Below, piece by piece: positions 1 through 13,370 of a stretch of 64,000 bases of DNA. Below the pieces are notes generated by a model, which was not told the DNA's origin, did no database searches, and worked only from the letters and a program-made list of their open reading frames with translations. The DNA comes from Drosophila miranda (lineage: Eukaryota > Arthropoda > Insecta > Diptera > Drosophilidae), in the NCBI RefSeq assembly GCF_003369915.1, contig NC_046675.1, positions 10,106,001-10,170,000 on the forward strand, read 5' to 3'. Both the position numbers and the translations under genes were made by a program. Positions within the stretch are counted from its first letter, which is position 1. Every line of letters starts with the position of its first letter.

Positions 1-480
1 GCACAAGAAGCATAAAACTCAAAGAGAGAGAGGAAGCTAGAAGTGCCGAGCATGCGCCGCTTGTTAAGCTAATGACTACACGCTTTCTGAATCCCCAAAT
101 TGAAGTCACTGGAGTACAGACTCAGCAAAAGTGCGATCTTCAGTTTATGGAATTGGAAAGTCGCTTTTATTATGGTTTAAATACGAAGTTGGTAAACGTT
201 TTATTGCAAGTTTATTGCTAATTGCAGTGGCATTTAGTTTCTTTGAAGTACAGTCTCCACAAAAGGCAAACTTCTTTGGTTACTCGAAACAGGTACAGTC
301 TTAAGTCTTACTATTCTTACGTACAATCTGCGCAAATGGTTGCCTCTTTTTTATAGCTGTAGAACAGGTACAGTCTCAACAAAAACTGTTTCTGATATTT
401 CAAGACTCTCGAAGGGTAATTTTAACTTTTGTCTACTTCCATGTCCAGGTACAGTCCCAACAAAAGGCACGCACGGAAAT
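1..480. repeat. Cluster of six copies of a 17-nt motif
   Basis: A short motif close to GTACAGTCTCAACAAAA recurs near 114, 248, 293, 321, 368 and 449, with irregular spacing of 28 to 134 bp. Three copies are preceded by CAG. The copies are imperfect and the sequence between them is not obviously repeated, so this looks like a cluster of short sites or a decayed minisatellite rather than a clean tandem array. No coding exon was found in it. It lies downstream of the exon ending at 1366 on the minus strand, so it is probably intronic to that gene. Confidence 0.6.
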
Positions 481-503
481 CCTACTGAAATTTCTCTGTC
501 TCC

Positions 504-1365
504 GCCTCAAGGTTAGACTTAAAATTATTATTTGATCATTAAATACGAACAGTAGCACCCTGAAACCCTGACCCTCTTTCCATATTACAATTAAAAAATC
601 CCCAGATAAGCGCTCTATATACTCTGGCTGCTATCTTCTCCTACTTTTGGGTTATCTTTAAAATGGAAGCCCTAATAGTTATACAGCTATGTATATTGAA
701 AATGCAAATATCGCCAGAGCTCTGTGAGCCGCAAAGCAAATAAAAGAGCGTGCAGGGTGATCGTTGATATCTTAAAATTGAGAAAATCCTTTCCAAAGCC
801 TAAACGGTTTTTGTTGTTTGTTGGGTGCGTTGGTGGCATATCGCCAAAATGGTAAGGCATTTCTCACCGGCCTCTAAATTATTTATAAAGGTAAAGGTGC
901 CGGCATTTAAATTCCACCAACGATCGGCGATCGCTCGCTCTCTCTCTCGCTCTTTCGAAGAAGATCACATGCGTTTCTCTTATACGCCAGCGCAGCTGAT
1001 GCATCTGAATGTCTCTGCTGGTATAAGAGTTGTTCTGTTGCACTTTCTATGCTGTTGTTGCCATGCTCTCGTACATATTATATTTGATTTTGGCATGATG
1101 ACATCGTACAGTGTACTCTCTTCAAGGGGAGCAGTGAATGCTTCACTGTACCCTAAATACCCAGTCGAATGATCACTTTAATGCCCCGAGTTCAATGGAA
1201 TTCAAACAAGTTTGAGGCAAACACGTGATGCCGATGCCGATGCCTCTGGTCTTCAAAACAATGCAATTGAAAACCTGAACTACTTGAATGTTATCCACTG
1301 TACGAGTACGAGTATATACATAATGCTTATATGATAAATGAAATCGTTTTGTCTTTGCCACTTAC
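504..1365. other. Non-coding stretch, presumed intron
   Basis: No exon with convincing protein character was seen on either strand. It holds AT-rich sequence, a short CT-rich run near 940-955 and scattered microsatellite-like bases. It is probably intron of the minus-strand gene with exons at 1366-1503 and 5931-6328. Confidence 0.4.
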
Positions 1366-4300
1366 TCGTACATGGCATCCACCAGATCACGCTCCCAGGT
1401 CATCAGACGCTTCATGTTTGCCACAAAAAATTGCGTACAAATGTTGAGGCGTTCCAATATTTCAGTCCAAGCACGTGTGGACCTCCCTTCGAGTTGTGTA
1501 ACACTATGTAAATTTGCAGCTAAGGTAACGTCACGGCCCAGAAACAGTTGCGTTGGCGTTTGACAACTCCTTTTGACAGCTACAACAAAAGCTCTCGTTT
1601 TCTGTCAGAGAGCGCTCCTGTGGTGGTACCGTTGTTCTTGTTCTTTCAAATGGAACAGTGGTCACAGAATTTTGAAAACAATAGTAGATTCGAGCACTTG
1701 TTTTGAATTTAATACTTTTAATACTGTCGGATGTCGCAGCAGCGGATGACGTTATCGTTGGATTATAGTTATACGAGTGTGGTGGTATGTGAAGCGTGTG
1801 TGTGGGGCAGGTTTCTCCACCGATAAACTTGAAACACACAACAAAACGGAACTTTTTTTTTATGATACAATATTTTGCCCACTTTTGCGGCTCTTGATCA
1901 GAAATGCGTTCTTTTTGTGGTGGGAAAGGCAAAAATGGTTTTTATTTTGAAATAAACAAAAGCGCGCATTATATTCACAGCGGGATCGCCTCTGAGCGGC
2001 GTGTCGCGTCGCGGCGGCGGCGGCGGCGTCGGCAACGGGGCGGATGAACTACGTAAAAAATCTTCAAGCGTGGCACGTTCTTTCGGTTACTCTTTCAACC
2101 GTGTTGTCGCATTCACAACTGAGCGCCGTGTGGCACAGAAGTGCGCTTAAATAGAGAAACAGATATCGTCGTTTGTGCAACGACAGGGAGAGAGAGAGAG
2201 AGAGAGCGATCATGCGAGAGAGCGGCGGGACAGGTGTATAACTTTCTGCGAAGACGACTAAATTCGATCTGAAATACTTGGTGCTCGGTTGACAGCTTTG
2301 TTGCTTTTTATTTTGAGTTTTAAGTGGAAGAAGCGATAGCAGAAGAGGGAGAAGCAGAGGCAAAGCGGCAAAGCAAAGCAAACACAAACAGAATGACAAA
2401 AACACACACACAAACACACACAGCGTGAGAGAGCATGATATACAACAGCTGATAATCGTTGCTCATTTTTCGACAGAGCAACACAACGAATAAAAGAGCT
2501 CGCTCTCTCTCGCTCGCTCGCTCGCCCGCTCTGTGATGGGAAGGCAGCATCAGGAAGCTTTCGCCTGGCGTCGGCCCCCAGGCTTAATTCGCCCTTAAAT
2601 CAAGGCAATTCGCCGCACTTTATTGCCCTCAAAGATGTAATCGCCTTAAGCTTTAACAGTTATGTACATTCGCCTGACAGGCGGCAATGATCGTCGTTTC
2701 GATAAATTGTTGTCAAAAGACAATTAAAACCATTCTCTGAGGAATGGAGGGACGCAGAGAGGCAGAGAGAGAGAGAGAGTGGGGGAAAGGAGTGCGAATC
2801 AAGTTTAAAGATATTTCGCCAATTAGCGCCGCATAAAACTCAATTTATAGCTGCAATTTCCATTAGTGCCATAAAATATAAAAGAGATACATATATACAG
2901 ATATCTTATATCTTGTATCTTTAGTATATATCCAACATATTGTATGTATGCACGATATAGCCATATTAATGTCTGTGGGGCCACAGCCACGATATTCGAT
3001 AATCAAATCAGGCACGTCTGCTTAGTGGGGGGAAACAAATTAAATCACGATTCGTTAGCTGATTAGCGTCTCGACTAAGCTCTCGGCTTGGCCTATGGAA
3101 TCTATGGAAAATTCTTCAGATTACTGCCTCCCCCTAAAAATAGATCGGAGAAGTGCATGTGACTCCCGGATCGACCGACACACGTCCTACGCATTCAGAA
3201 ATGGCGACTTTCGACTCTCGTTTGTTCCTTTGCATTTCGAACAATTTATAGCCACCTTTCAATCGCCCCTGATATTTGATACTCGTATTAATTGCAGTTA
3301 TCAATGGCACGTCTTTTGCACACGCCCAACGTTTCTACGGGGGCTTCCATTTCGTTTTACTGCCAAAGTTCTCCTCAATCACATGATGGACACATGGACA
3401 GGGCAGGGCACCTGGGGATCAGTCAATCTATCAAGTGGGAAGGATGGAATGTTCGAAACCACAAGTCATGTTCAGGAATTAGGGCATTATAAAAGATTAT
3501 TATTAAACCAATTTTAAAGGGTTTTCTAAATCAAAAAGCGGTCTGCGATCATGCCTGGAATGGAACGGCTTCTTCCTGTTGATAAGATAATTCTAGCAGG
3601 ATCATTATCGATCGAGTGTGAGCCGATCGCCATATTTTTCGTGGGTGATGCATTATAGAATGAATCAAATCCTTATTAATGGCATCACAATACTTTTATT
3701 TCGAATAAAAGATCAGTAAGACGCACTTGTGGATCTTTAAAGTCTAATAGAGATCACCTAAATGCAATGGTTATAAGAATATAAACAATATTTGGATCTC
3801 TTTGGCCAATCACTTCAAGAAAGCACATCATTAAGCATTGAAAGATCAAAAAGTTAATGTTTAAAGTCTTATAGAGATCACCTAAAGATCACTTCATTCA
3901 TATCATTATTGGGTACGCAATGCAGTTCTGTTATTCCAAGATCAATGTGAAACACAAGCCGACAACAAACCACTATGTAAGCCTTAAATGTCACTCTATA
4001 GATCGCATTACCTTCTAAAAGTTATAATTCACATAATAATCTTGTGAATCAATTAAGAACATGTGATCAATTTAATATCTAGATCTTGCACAATCTCCAC
4101 TGAATCGAAGGCAATACTTCTGTTCCTCAACAGGTGAGTATTATCGCCTGTCAACAGCCAGAGGGTTATTCCACTGGGGTAATGGGAATTATCAAATGAA
4201 TCTATCATAATAAAAATAATTAATTTCGCTGAATCGTAGGCAACAGGTCGAATTGGACGAGAGATATTGGCGGTCACATTTCGGCTCTCGAGTGGCGTCG

Positions 4301-6328
4301 CGTCTTCAAATATTGGCCAAATCAATTCACAGCGGAAATGAAGGGGGGCGGGCGACTGCCGACTGTTGACTGTTTGACTGCTTCGAAATTAATCATACGC
4401 CCAGCAGACAATCGAAGATTGCGATTCCCCGAAGAAAGTGTGCCGAATCGGGCCATAAAGAGTGTGTAAATGTTTGTATTGGATTCCACGCAGTGGGATC
4501 TGGCTATATATAGCCTTGGGGATTTAGACTATTGACAAGCATAGTTCTCGCTTCGAGCCGCATAGGAAATCCCCTACGATACGAGCAGCCTACCCCTGGC
4601 ACTCGGCCAGAACGAACCGCAATGAGCTGTCGGGGCGTTTAACACGTTTTTAATTGACTTATGGGCCGCAAAAGTGGATTCTGAAATGCAAGACACTTCA
4701 TTCCGATACCGATTCCGATTCCGATTCGGATTCCGATTTGCGACGGCTCTTTCGCATTATGCAAATTCGTGTCAAGGCAGAGATCGGCAGAATGCGAACG
4801 GCACGGCTCGGCAGGTGCGATCATTGACTCTACTAGTAGCAGCCTCCTCCCGGCAGAATTTTCTCAATAAACATGCCCCAGGGAGTCGGTCAACAGTGTG
4901 GACGAGAGAGAGAGCTGCTGTTTACTATCAAAATATGAAATATGTAGTGCTCGCACGCCTAATGCCAGGGCCGTTCATTAGGCTTGGATTCTAAGCCCAA
5001 TTAAGGCAGCATCAGAATCAGAATAGCAGCCATATCGTAGCTCTGACTCTGCCTCTGGCTGTGGAACAGCAGGCGGAAATAATATTTAATTGTCCACCCA
5101 CTGTCGCGGCATTTAAATCAAAAATAATTCAATTTTGTCATTTCAGGCAATCAACTCAAAAGGTTTATCTCGCTCGACTGCCTCCGATCCGTCCCGATCC
5201 GACCCGATCCGATCCGCTCTCGTTCTCTTTCTCAGTGTATGGTCTCACTTTTTGGATCATGATTGCATTATCTCTACGCCAGAGGCATTATCTGGCGCTG
5301 GGCAGACGTCAGACGACCAGGCATTTGCATATCAAAACGGTGAAACGGATACGCCCGAGACATCGGTGGTAGCGACACGTGTCATGTGTGTGTGAGGAGG
5401 CGTTGCCAAAGAAATGCCTTCTCTGCTTATTCGCAACCGACTGTCTGGCGGTGGACTATGCGGCTATATTTAATAGAATGACTGTATGCTAAGAGGGCCA
5501 GCAAAGCGGGGAGGCGCGTGAATTTTCTCGAAATCTGATGCTAAATTGCGCGCCAATCATCTTTGTAAGCAATATGTATTCAAACAGTATGCTGAATAAA
5601 GGAAGGTACAAATTGCAGTGCAGCTTTAACAGGAGACGAATTCCGTATAGGAATACTGGGACACGTACATCGTTTTCGTTAATGGTTTGTCAAAGCATCT
5701 CAGGGAAATCTTCAACATGCCATCCAATCATCTAAGAACCCGAGCCATTTACTGATTCGTTGACCTACTAATATTTAGATCTTCTGAAGAACCATCTGAA
5801 TGAAGGTTCTTTGTTTTTTTTTCTCCGCCAACTGATTAGCGGCACTCCCTGGCGTATGAGTAATATTTTATAGGCACAAACAGGAAGTTCTCTTTTTATA
5901 ATCTATCTTTTAGAGTGAGCGATTACTCACCTGTTCAGTTGTCCGGGGGATTCGCTGACGGCTTTGATGGATCGCCTGATCTGTCGGTGAAATGTGCCCA
6001 GGATGGACTCCTTGCGGGAGAGCTGCGTGCCACTGCCACTGGACTCGCCCCCGGTGCTGTTGATGTTCGAGGCATAGGTGGCACTGCGCTTGTAGCTCTC
6101 CTCGAGAACGGGTCCGCCGGATGCCGTCTCCGAGACGACGCCCGGAGTTGTGGCCAACACCAGTTGGTCCACGCTGAGCTGCGCGGTCTCCGGGTGGACA
6201 GAGGTCTCGTTGTTGTTGCTGTTGCTGTTGCCCATCTTCACAATGATGGGGGTCTTGCCCTTGTCGCCCTCGGGCAGCAGCTTCGTCCAGGCATTCTCGC
6301 CCACCAGATCCGACTTGTCGACTATCAT
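1366..6328 (-). CDS. Unrecognised gene, first two coding exons (partial)
   Basis: Two minus-strand coding exons fit together: 5931-6328 (ATG at 6328, in-frame TAG 15 nt upstream of it) and 1366-1503. Exon 1 ends in GTGAGT with phase 2. Exon 2 follows a TAG acceptor and ends in GTAAGT, also phase 2. The joined product is about 178 residues before it leaves the window. The N-terminal 133 residues are polar, rich in Ser, Asn, Thr and Gly, and end in a basic stretch (HRQIRRSIKAVSES). Exon 2 encodes an amphipathic helical segment starting VTQLEGRSTRAWTEILERLN and ending WERDLVDAMYE. I do not recognise the family. The helical part could belong to a coiled-coil or BAR-like domain, but that is a guess. 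The remaining exons lie left of position 1. The ATG could also be an internal start if further 5' coding exons exist. Confidence 0.6.
1504..5930 (-). other. Large intron of the unrecognised minus-strand gene
   Basis: The splice phases of the flanking exons match across this 4.4-kb gap, so it is read as one intron. Inside are a GC-rich CGG run near 2010-2040, GA repeats near 2190-2215 and 2765-2785, CA repeats near 2397-2425, a 27-bp direct repeat at 3736 and 3860, and GATTCC hexamer runs near 4700-4740. The open frames in it have no recognisable protein features. Confidence 0.5.
3736..3886. repeat. 27-bp direct repeat pair
   Basis: TTTAAAGTCTWATAGAGATC followed by ACCTAAA occurs at 3736-3762 and 3860-3886 with one mismatch. 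It sits in an AT-rich stretch with other GATC-containing words. It may be a local duplication or the remnant of a dispersed repeat. Confidence 0.7.
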
Positions 6329-9149
6329 ATTTGGCTTTGACTAATTACGGCTACGGTATGCGATAATCGGTAGGCAGCACACTCTCTTTGGGGGTGTGTG
6401 TGTGTGTTCACTTTGGTCTCGTTTGGTCCTGGTCCAGGTCCAGGTCAGCGGGGAGTATTCGTTATAAGGGAAAGTTGTTGGGCGTGCTCTTCTGCTGCGG
6501 TCTGGGTATGCTCGAGCCGTTCATGGAGAGTGCTTTGCGTGGTGTTGGGTCCACTGGGAGTTTTTCTGCAAAGAGCAGCACACGAAATTCGGATTAGAAA
6601 TGCAATTCATTATCATCCACCTCCGCCAACTGATGATCGTGTAACACCCACACGTCTAGTCTATCTATTTTCTATGGTTTTTCACTTCGCGTAGTGCCAT
6701 CAATCTTTTTAGCACACTTAACAAAGTCTTAAAGTTCGCTTCCTTTATATGCAATTAAACAATATTAAACAATGTTGCTAATTCCTTTGAAGTTGCGGTT
6801 TTTTATTGTTTTACTGCTGTTATCCGTGTCTGGCTTTAAGTGCTTGTCTCGGCTGGGACCATACGTCTTTAGGGTACGGCTTTAGGGGTAGGAATACCTG
6901 AGCTAGAAACTCATCTTTACTTAAATATTGAAAGAAATTCCTTTAAATGTAAGCAACAAATTATTATTGATTCAATAACATATTTACATTTATGTTAAAT
7001 ATCATTTTTAGATATTTTTAAACACGATTTACAGGAATTTTTGCATTTTTCCTTCATTCTCAGGGTAATTTATTCTCTAACTTTAGAAGAACTGCAATAC
7101 TTTTTTAAAGTTTTAATTTTATTTATTTCATTCAGACTTTTTCAGTTATTATCACAAATAGTGATCATTATTTTCTCAAATTATTTAACTTTCTCTTAAA
7201 TTCAGAAATTTTCAAGCACTGACTCATCGTACTGATGCCTTTTTCCCCGATATTTTCTTTCGATTTTGGATTTTGGAGCCAAAAATAATGTGATATCCTG
7301 TGGCGCAGTTGGATCCCGATTTGCATTCAATATTTTTGGTGGAAAATAAATATTTACGGAATATACTGTCCCGTAACAAGCTGTTTGCCCCATTTGTTTA
7401 TAATAATTCACCAAAAACAAAGGCAGACAGAGACAGGGACAGAATCGAGAGGGAGAGGGAGAACTAGAGCGAGAGCAAGTTTATGCTCATGAAACGTATG
7501 AGCGATAATTTGATGTGTTTGTTTTTGTTGTTGTTGGAATATTTCCATAATTTCATATTTCAACGCGCTCGTTGCTTTTTTTTATGCAAATTAAATGCCG
7601 TCAACGTTTTATTTTGAGAATCGTACGACCATATACGGCAGGGGAACGAACATATCGAACAGTAACACTAAACTGAACTAAACTAAACGGTTTTCACTTG
7701 TGGAAGGTGAAATTCGCAATACAAAAAAAAACAGCTTCCACAATTGGAGTTTTTGGTGGATTTGATGTGTACAGTAACTACAATACAACTTATGTACATA
7801 TGCCCGTACAATTTTGGAAATTATCTGATTCACTGGCGGCTGACTGCTCTTTCGAGCGCTCTCGTATTCCGCGAACCCCGTTATCTGGGCAACGCGAGGT
7901 CGCGACTTTTGTCGCCGTATTTTTGTCCGTTAGGTTTCGAACTGGACTTGCTAGGGACGACACGAGATGAAGACTGTCGTGAAGCTCTGATTTTGGAGGC
8001 CCCGCAGCTGCGGGTCTCTGCTCTGCCGTCGGACACGACACCGTAGCAGAGTACGCACGCGCACGGTTGACGTGGGAACACGGAACGGGATGAAAGATGA
8101 GAGAAGGTGATTGTGGGTGAAGGTGACTGTGGACTGAGGGGACTGAGGACTGAGGACCGGGGCAAGAGTATTACCGTATTGCCTCGCAGTCGCCTGGCGC
8201 GCTTTAGTATTTATTTGAATTCTTTTGCTTTCCGCCACCGCCGCCGCGTATGAACAGCATTTGCAAATTGACTTGCCGCTCGAGTGTGCGTTGCCAGTTT
8301 TATTATCCAAGTGAGCAGCAGGCAGCAGGCGACAGCAGGCGGCAGCAGCGCCAGTAGCAGCAGAAAACAAAAAGCTGCTGCTGCTGCTGCTGCTGCTTAA
8401 GCGTCATCCAAGGTGTGCGTCATGCAAGGTGTACCATGCTCTTGCGATGCTGACATATTTTAAATCAGCTCCGCCGCCTGACTAGCAACGCCCCACCTTG
8501 CTTCCATACACCTTGGCACACACACTTTTATCGAGTTAAGCTAACGAGGCGGGCGGGCGTCGCGTCGGTGTTCACTTCGGCTCTCGTTCTGCCATAGCTT
8601 ATTGTTTTTGTCCCTCTTTACAGCATTGCCAAATCTGTCGAGAGCAGAGACACGGCAGAGAAATGAAGGGGGGCGGAACGACTCCACTTCGTTCGAGCCC
8701 GAAGGAAAACAGAAGGCCATCATTTATCCCAGAAATAGAAATTCAATAGAAATTTGGGATATATTTAAATGGTTATTTAAATGGTTATAGCTCTACAAAC
8801 TAGGACTTTCCGCTATGAACTAGATCTTCATGGAACTAGTCGAAACAGGCTCTAACTTAGAAAATCTCATTTCCCTCTCTTGCAGCTTCGTGACTTTAAC
8901 ACCTGTCACGCGCTCATCTCTAGTCAGAAGGTCGCTGGCGTCGCCCGCCGTCGTCTCTGCTTCTGCTGACTAACAGATGTGGGCGCCATGTGACTCCAAC
9001 CGGCAAAAGCCGAGGCAGAGGGAAAGAGAAAGTCTGTGAGTGCTGCCGGTTGGAATGAATCCTTTCCGTCAAAGGTACATCCCCTAGCCGCACTGTAGGA
9101 AGAACATTTGTCATCTATTTTCGGGTGCAAGAAGTGCGCAAAAGATTCC

Positions 9150-9157
9150 TATCGATA
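9150..9157. promoter_or_regulatory. DRE-like palindrome TATCGATA
   Basis: An exact TATCGATA, the core of the DNA replication-related element bound by DREF in Drosophila promoters. It stands alone in a non-coding stretch and no start site is proven nearby. It may be chance. Confidence 0.3.
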
Positions 9158-12100
9158 GCGAGAGAATATCCATCAAAAGTCGAAAGAGTCATAAATAGAG
9201 AACTAAGTAACCCCCCTGCTCGCCAAAAAATATGTTCCCCCTGATATATGGCTGCATATTGTGGGCAGATAAAGCACTGTCAGCTGATAGTGTCACCTAC
9301 AATTTGCATCATAAATCTCTCACATTTGTCAGTGCTCTTCCACACCGGCCAGCTCTGTTAAGCACACACACACACACCCCACCCACATCCACATCGAAAG
9401 TCTCTCGGAAGCCCTGCCAGTGGTCTGTGTTTTGTGTTCTGTTCACACTGTTACGATAGTTACGCCTGACGTTTCCACCTTGGATAATTGCCTTCCCCGT
9501 CGCAGTGCAAACTCAATCAGTGCAAAGTGCAAGGTGTCACATGTTCCAATGGAAAATGTAAATGGAAATATCTGGCAAATGCTGCTGTGATTCACTTTGT
9601 ATTCACGACTAAACAATAGGTAATAACCCATTGAAACCGCTATGCAAAGGGGTCCATGTAATGCGACCATTACCGTAAATGAATGGATAATTGAATAGGC
9701 ACACTGCTCCGTACCAGACCGGTAGAGGTGGATGTGGAGATGGAGATTGGGGTGGAGGCGGAGAGCCGTCGGTGTCGAATCACGTTTTCAATTTGCTGAA
9801 GAATGGGATAATGCAATCTATTCTGACTACTCAAATTTCTCCGACTGGTACTTATTCGCATATAGTATTTGATTTATGGCCACTTTCGGATAATCAGGTT
9901 TACACGACGGCACGTGGCGGCACTGAGAATCATTAGCGTTTCAATGTAAACAGATGTTTTGAAATTAATTTTGGCTATAACAGATGCTGACTGTTGGATG
10001 TATGGGCAATGGGAAGTGCTTAAGTTTTGGTCAAGTGTAACATTTCTGGGAATCATCTCTCTATTATATAAAACATTTTTCGGTCGTCGTCATCATCGAA
10101 AGTGTATTTTTTGTCGGGGGTTGGCAGGGGGCTTGTCCCCTAGCTATTACATATTCTTTTTCTGCGTATCTTTATTTTATTCTAGTATTTTTCTTCTGCA
10201 TTGGAATCATTTTGTAATTATACAATTCATATGTTCCTGCACCCTTTTGGGTGTCCTATTACATAACAAATCAAGCAAAACGATTTCGATAGTTTGCAAG
10301 TTTTCAGATTTCGGATCAATTTCCATGCTCCACCCCCAACTGACGTCAATTGCTTGATATTCCAATATTTATCCCGAAATATATGTAGCTGGCACGCGTG
10401 GCCTGCCTTTGGATGGAGATGTATAAAATCTGCTCGGATTGCGGTGTACTCTTTCTTAATTGGCTTAGATTTATATAATTGCCAAGCATCTCCCGTTCTC
10501 TGGATTATCTCCGAGCATGTGCGTGTCTGAGCGAGAGGCCAATTAGCTTTTCCTAGGCTTAAGCCTTGTCTCTCCACAAATACCTCCCACCATCCCTGAC
10601 TTTTCGGCATGTGTGCGCTCAAGAGGGTTCAACTGTACTTGGTTACAGTACCTACTCGAGTGTCTGATAACTGTTAGTGTAAGCAAGACTCTTTTCATTG
10701 GAAATGTGTGCATCCGCTTTGCTGTCGAGGTCGCAATCGGAATCGGAATCTTTAAGCAGCTCTTGACAGAAGCTATCATCCGGATTGAATCATTTGCATG
10801 GGCAGGGACCTCCCCTCCGCTTACACGTGGCCTGTTACCGAAGCAGGAATTTGCATGCACATGCTGTCGCTTAACGGTTCAGAACGGTACCCCCATCCTC
10901 GCTCTCTGTTTTTGTATGTGAAAATAATCCTCTCTGGCTTTCCCCCTCTCGGGGCGCACTCATGGGCGTGTGTTTCCACTGAAGAGATTTATAGAATTTC
11001 GTATTGTTGTAGCATTTCCGTTTTTAATAAGAAGCACAAAGAGTGTTGCATACTTTCGGCGACCTACTTGCGGGAAGGTGGAAGGCTTGCAACTATTTTT
11101 AGCCCCCAGGTGGAGGGATGAGATGGATGAATGCAGGCCTTGGCCGGGTAAGGTGCAAGTGGAAATAAATGGGCGTGATAGCCGTCGACACCGCTGGCCA
11201 AGAAATAATAGTGGCACGTAGAGTGGATCAGGCAGCAGGTGGAAGTCACAAGGAGGCGGCAGGCGGCAGGCGGCACTGCGCCAACGCACGTCAATGTCAT
11301 CGTCTTCGACTTCGTCGCCTTCGCGTGCTCTGCATCGCAATGCAGCAGTTAGGGGCGCTCAGGAGCAGTCTAGAGGAGTCCTTGCAGTTGGCTCCCTGCT
11401 GACGTCCTTCTACGACCTTCCTCGACTGCGGTGGGCCGTTGAACTCCGTCTCCGAGACGGTATTGCATGCCTCAAAGTGGGCCAAACCAAAACACCTCCA
11501 TTTGCATGCCATCTTGTCCAGCGCTGACCAAGGTCTCCTCTGCTCCCAATCCACAATCCCCAAGAGAATCCTTCTGCTTTTAGTACGTGCCGTTGAAGCA
11601 AGTCAGAGTAGAAATCAAGGCTTACCTCGGATGGATAATGTAAATGGCATCCTCATCCTTAAAGCAAACCATTTCTTGGCCAAACAGACGTCAGCACTGC
11701 TGAGTGGACAAAGCTAATTTTGGTCCATAAAAGTTAATCACTTGTCTAATGGTGTACAAACAATTAGAACGGCACTCTGCTGACAGGAGTACAATGAAGA
11801 TTCATCACCAGAGTTCCCTCAATGTCAAGGTTAATTATCATTGCAAGTACTCTTCAGAGATTCAGATAAATTAGAAGAACTTCTTCATAAGTGTTCTAAC
11901 AATACAAAATGTTTAATCATTCCCTGACTGAAGCTCTTCAAACCTAGGTTACAAATCCCAAGAAGTACACAAGACAGTGGTGCTCTAAGGGAACTGCACT
12001 GAAGACCTGGGAAAACTATGAAGTGAAAGCCCTTACAATTTCAGCAAACTTGTAGAACTTTCCTCCTTCAGAGTTCTACAATACTTAATCTACGAGTACC

Positions 12101-13296
12101 CTCATACGCTCTTTGTCTGGTTTCCATTGGGCTTACCCCAATTGATACTAAAATCGTAAGCCTTTCCTGCTGATACGTTTCAATTGCTGATATAGTTTCA
12201 ATAGCCAACGATAATGGAGGTTTAATCAATTCTTTTGAAGTCCTAATTAGTTTTGAATGGGCCACATCGAATCCCCTTAATCCAGAGTGTGGCTGTAATC
12301 AGGCTGGCTGTTCAAGATAAATGGAAAAATGGATTATGAGTTAATTTCTCTTTGCAGAAGAACAAGTACTAAAGAAATCTTAGGAAATGTCCAAATAATG
12401 GTGACATGGACCATGTTTGGGTTACGGGAGATAGTAGCTGCGATGATGGGATGGGAAAATGGCTCCCCTGTCAGGCTGGACAACAAAGCTTCCCATAAAT
12501 TCAGACTCGTGCCTGTCCCCGGGGTCTTTTGCTATCAGACCCCTATCTACATATATCTGTATGTATCTGTATCTGTATCTGTACCTGGTCGCATGACCAT
12601 TGTTGACTCTACTCAAAGCGACTCTTGGTGGATTTTTGCACAAATATTTGTGGCAAATGCAGGCAAAAATATGCGACAGCTGACTTGTAGTTATCTTTGC
12701 TTTCGCTGAGATCTATTGTACCTGACTCCCAGCATGTTCAGGCACTGATTGGGAGGCAAACTAAACTAAATATCTTTGATTAGGTCTGGACTCTAGACTC
12801 TAGACACTAGACTTTAGACACTAGACTCTCGAGACTCTGTTTGCTGAACTATTTGGATGTTCTTCCAAGAGGAAGTATATTTAGGTGGAACATCCATCTG
12901 TCTGCCACATTATATTTAATTAATTTCCCATTTCATCTCCTCTGGAAGTCCCGACCCGGCAGCAGTTTCGTCCTGCTATTTCGGGTCTCATTAATGCGTT
13001 CATTACTATCCCGTCCTGTTGTTTAACGACGTCCCCCACATTGACCCCGGAGGGAGAACAATGGCAATCATCCATCACATGTCACCGAAAAATCATTTGT
13101 GTGACGACTTCTGGAGATGTGGAGCCTAAGGTTCACGCCTTGAGGTCAGGTCAACAAATAGTTTACAACTGTTTTGGGTTTTCGGTTGAGTTTCAGTTTC
13201 AGTTCAAAGTTGAGCGCTCCCACATGGCCAGTAAATTTATGTTGAGTGTGCCCGAAAATTGATGTAACCGACCTGCCCCAAGCATTCAGCGATAAA

Positions 13297-13370
13297 AGGA
13301 TACACTGAGGGATACACAGAGGGATATACAGAGGGATACACAATAGGATAGGCAGAAGGATACACAGAAG
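13297..13370. repeat. Short minisatellite, GGATACACAGAG-type units
   Basis: Four to five imperfect units of about 12 to 16 bp built on GGATACACAGAG follow one another, with GGATATACAGAG and GGATACACAATA variants. It is in non-coding DNA. Confidence 0.65.

Noticed and set aside
1531-1932. 133-codon minus-strand open frame
   Set aside because: It overlaps the start of the exon ending at 1366 in another frame and reads low-complexity sequence. The phase from exon 5931-6328 supports the shorter exon at 1503.
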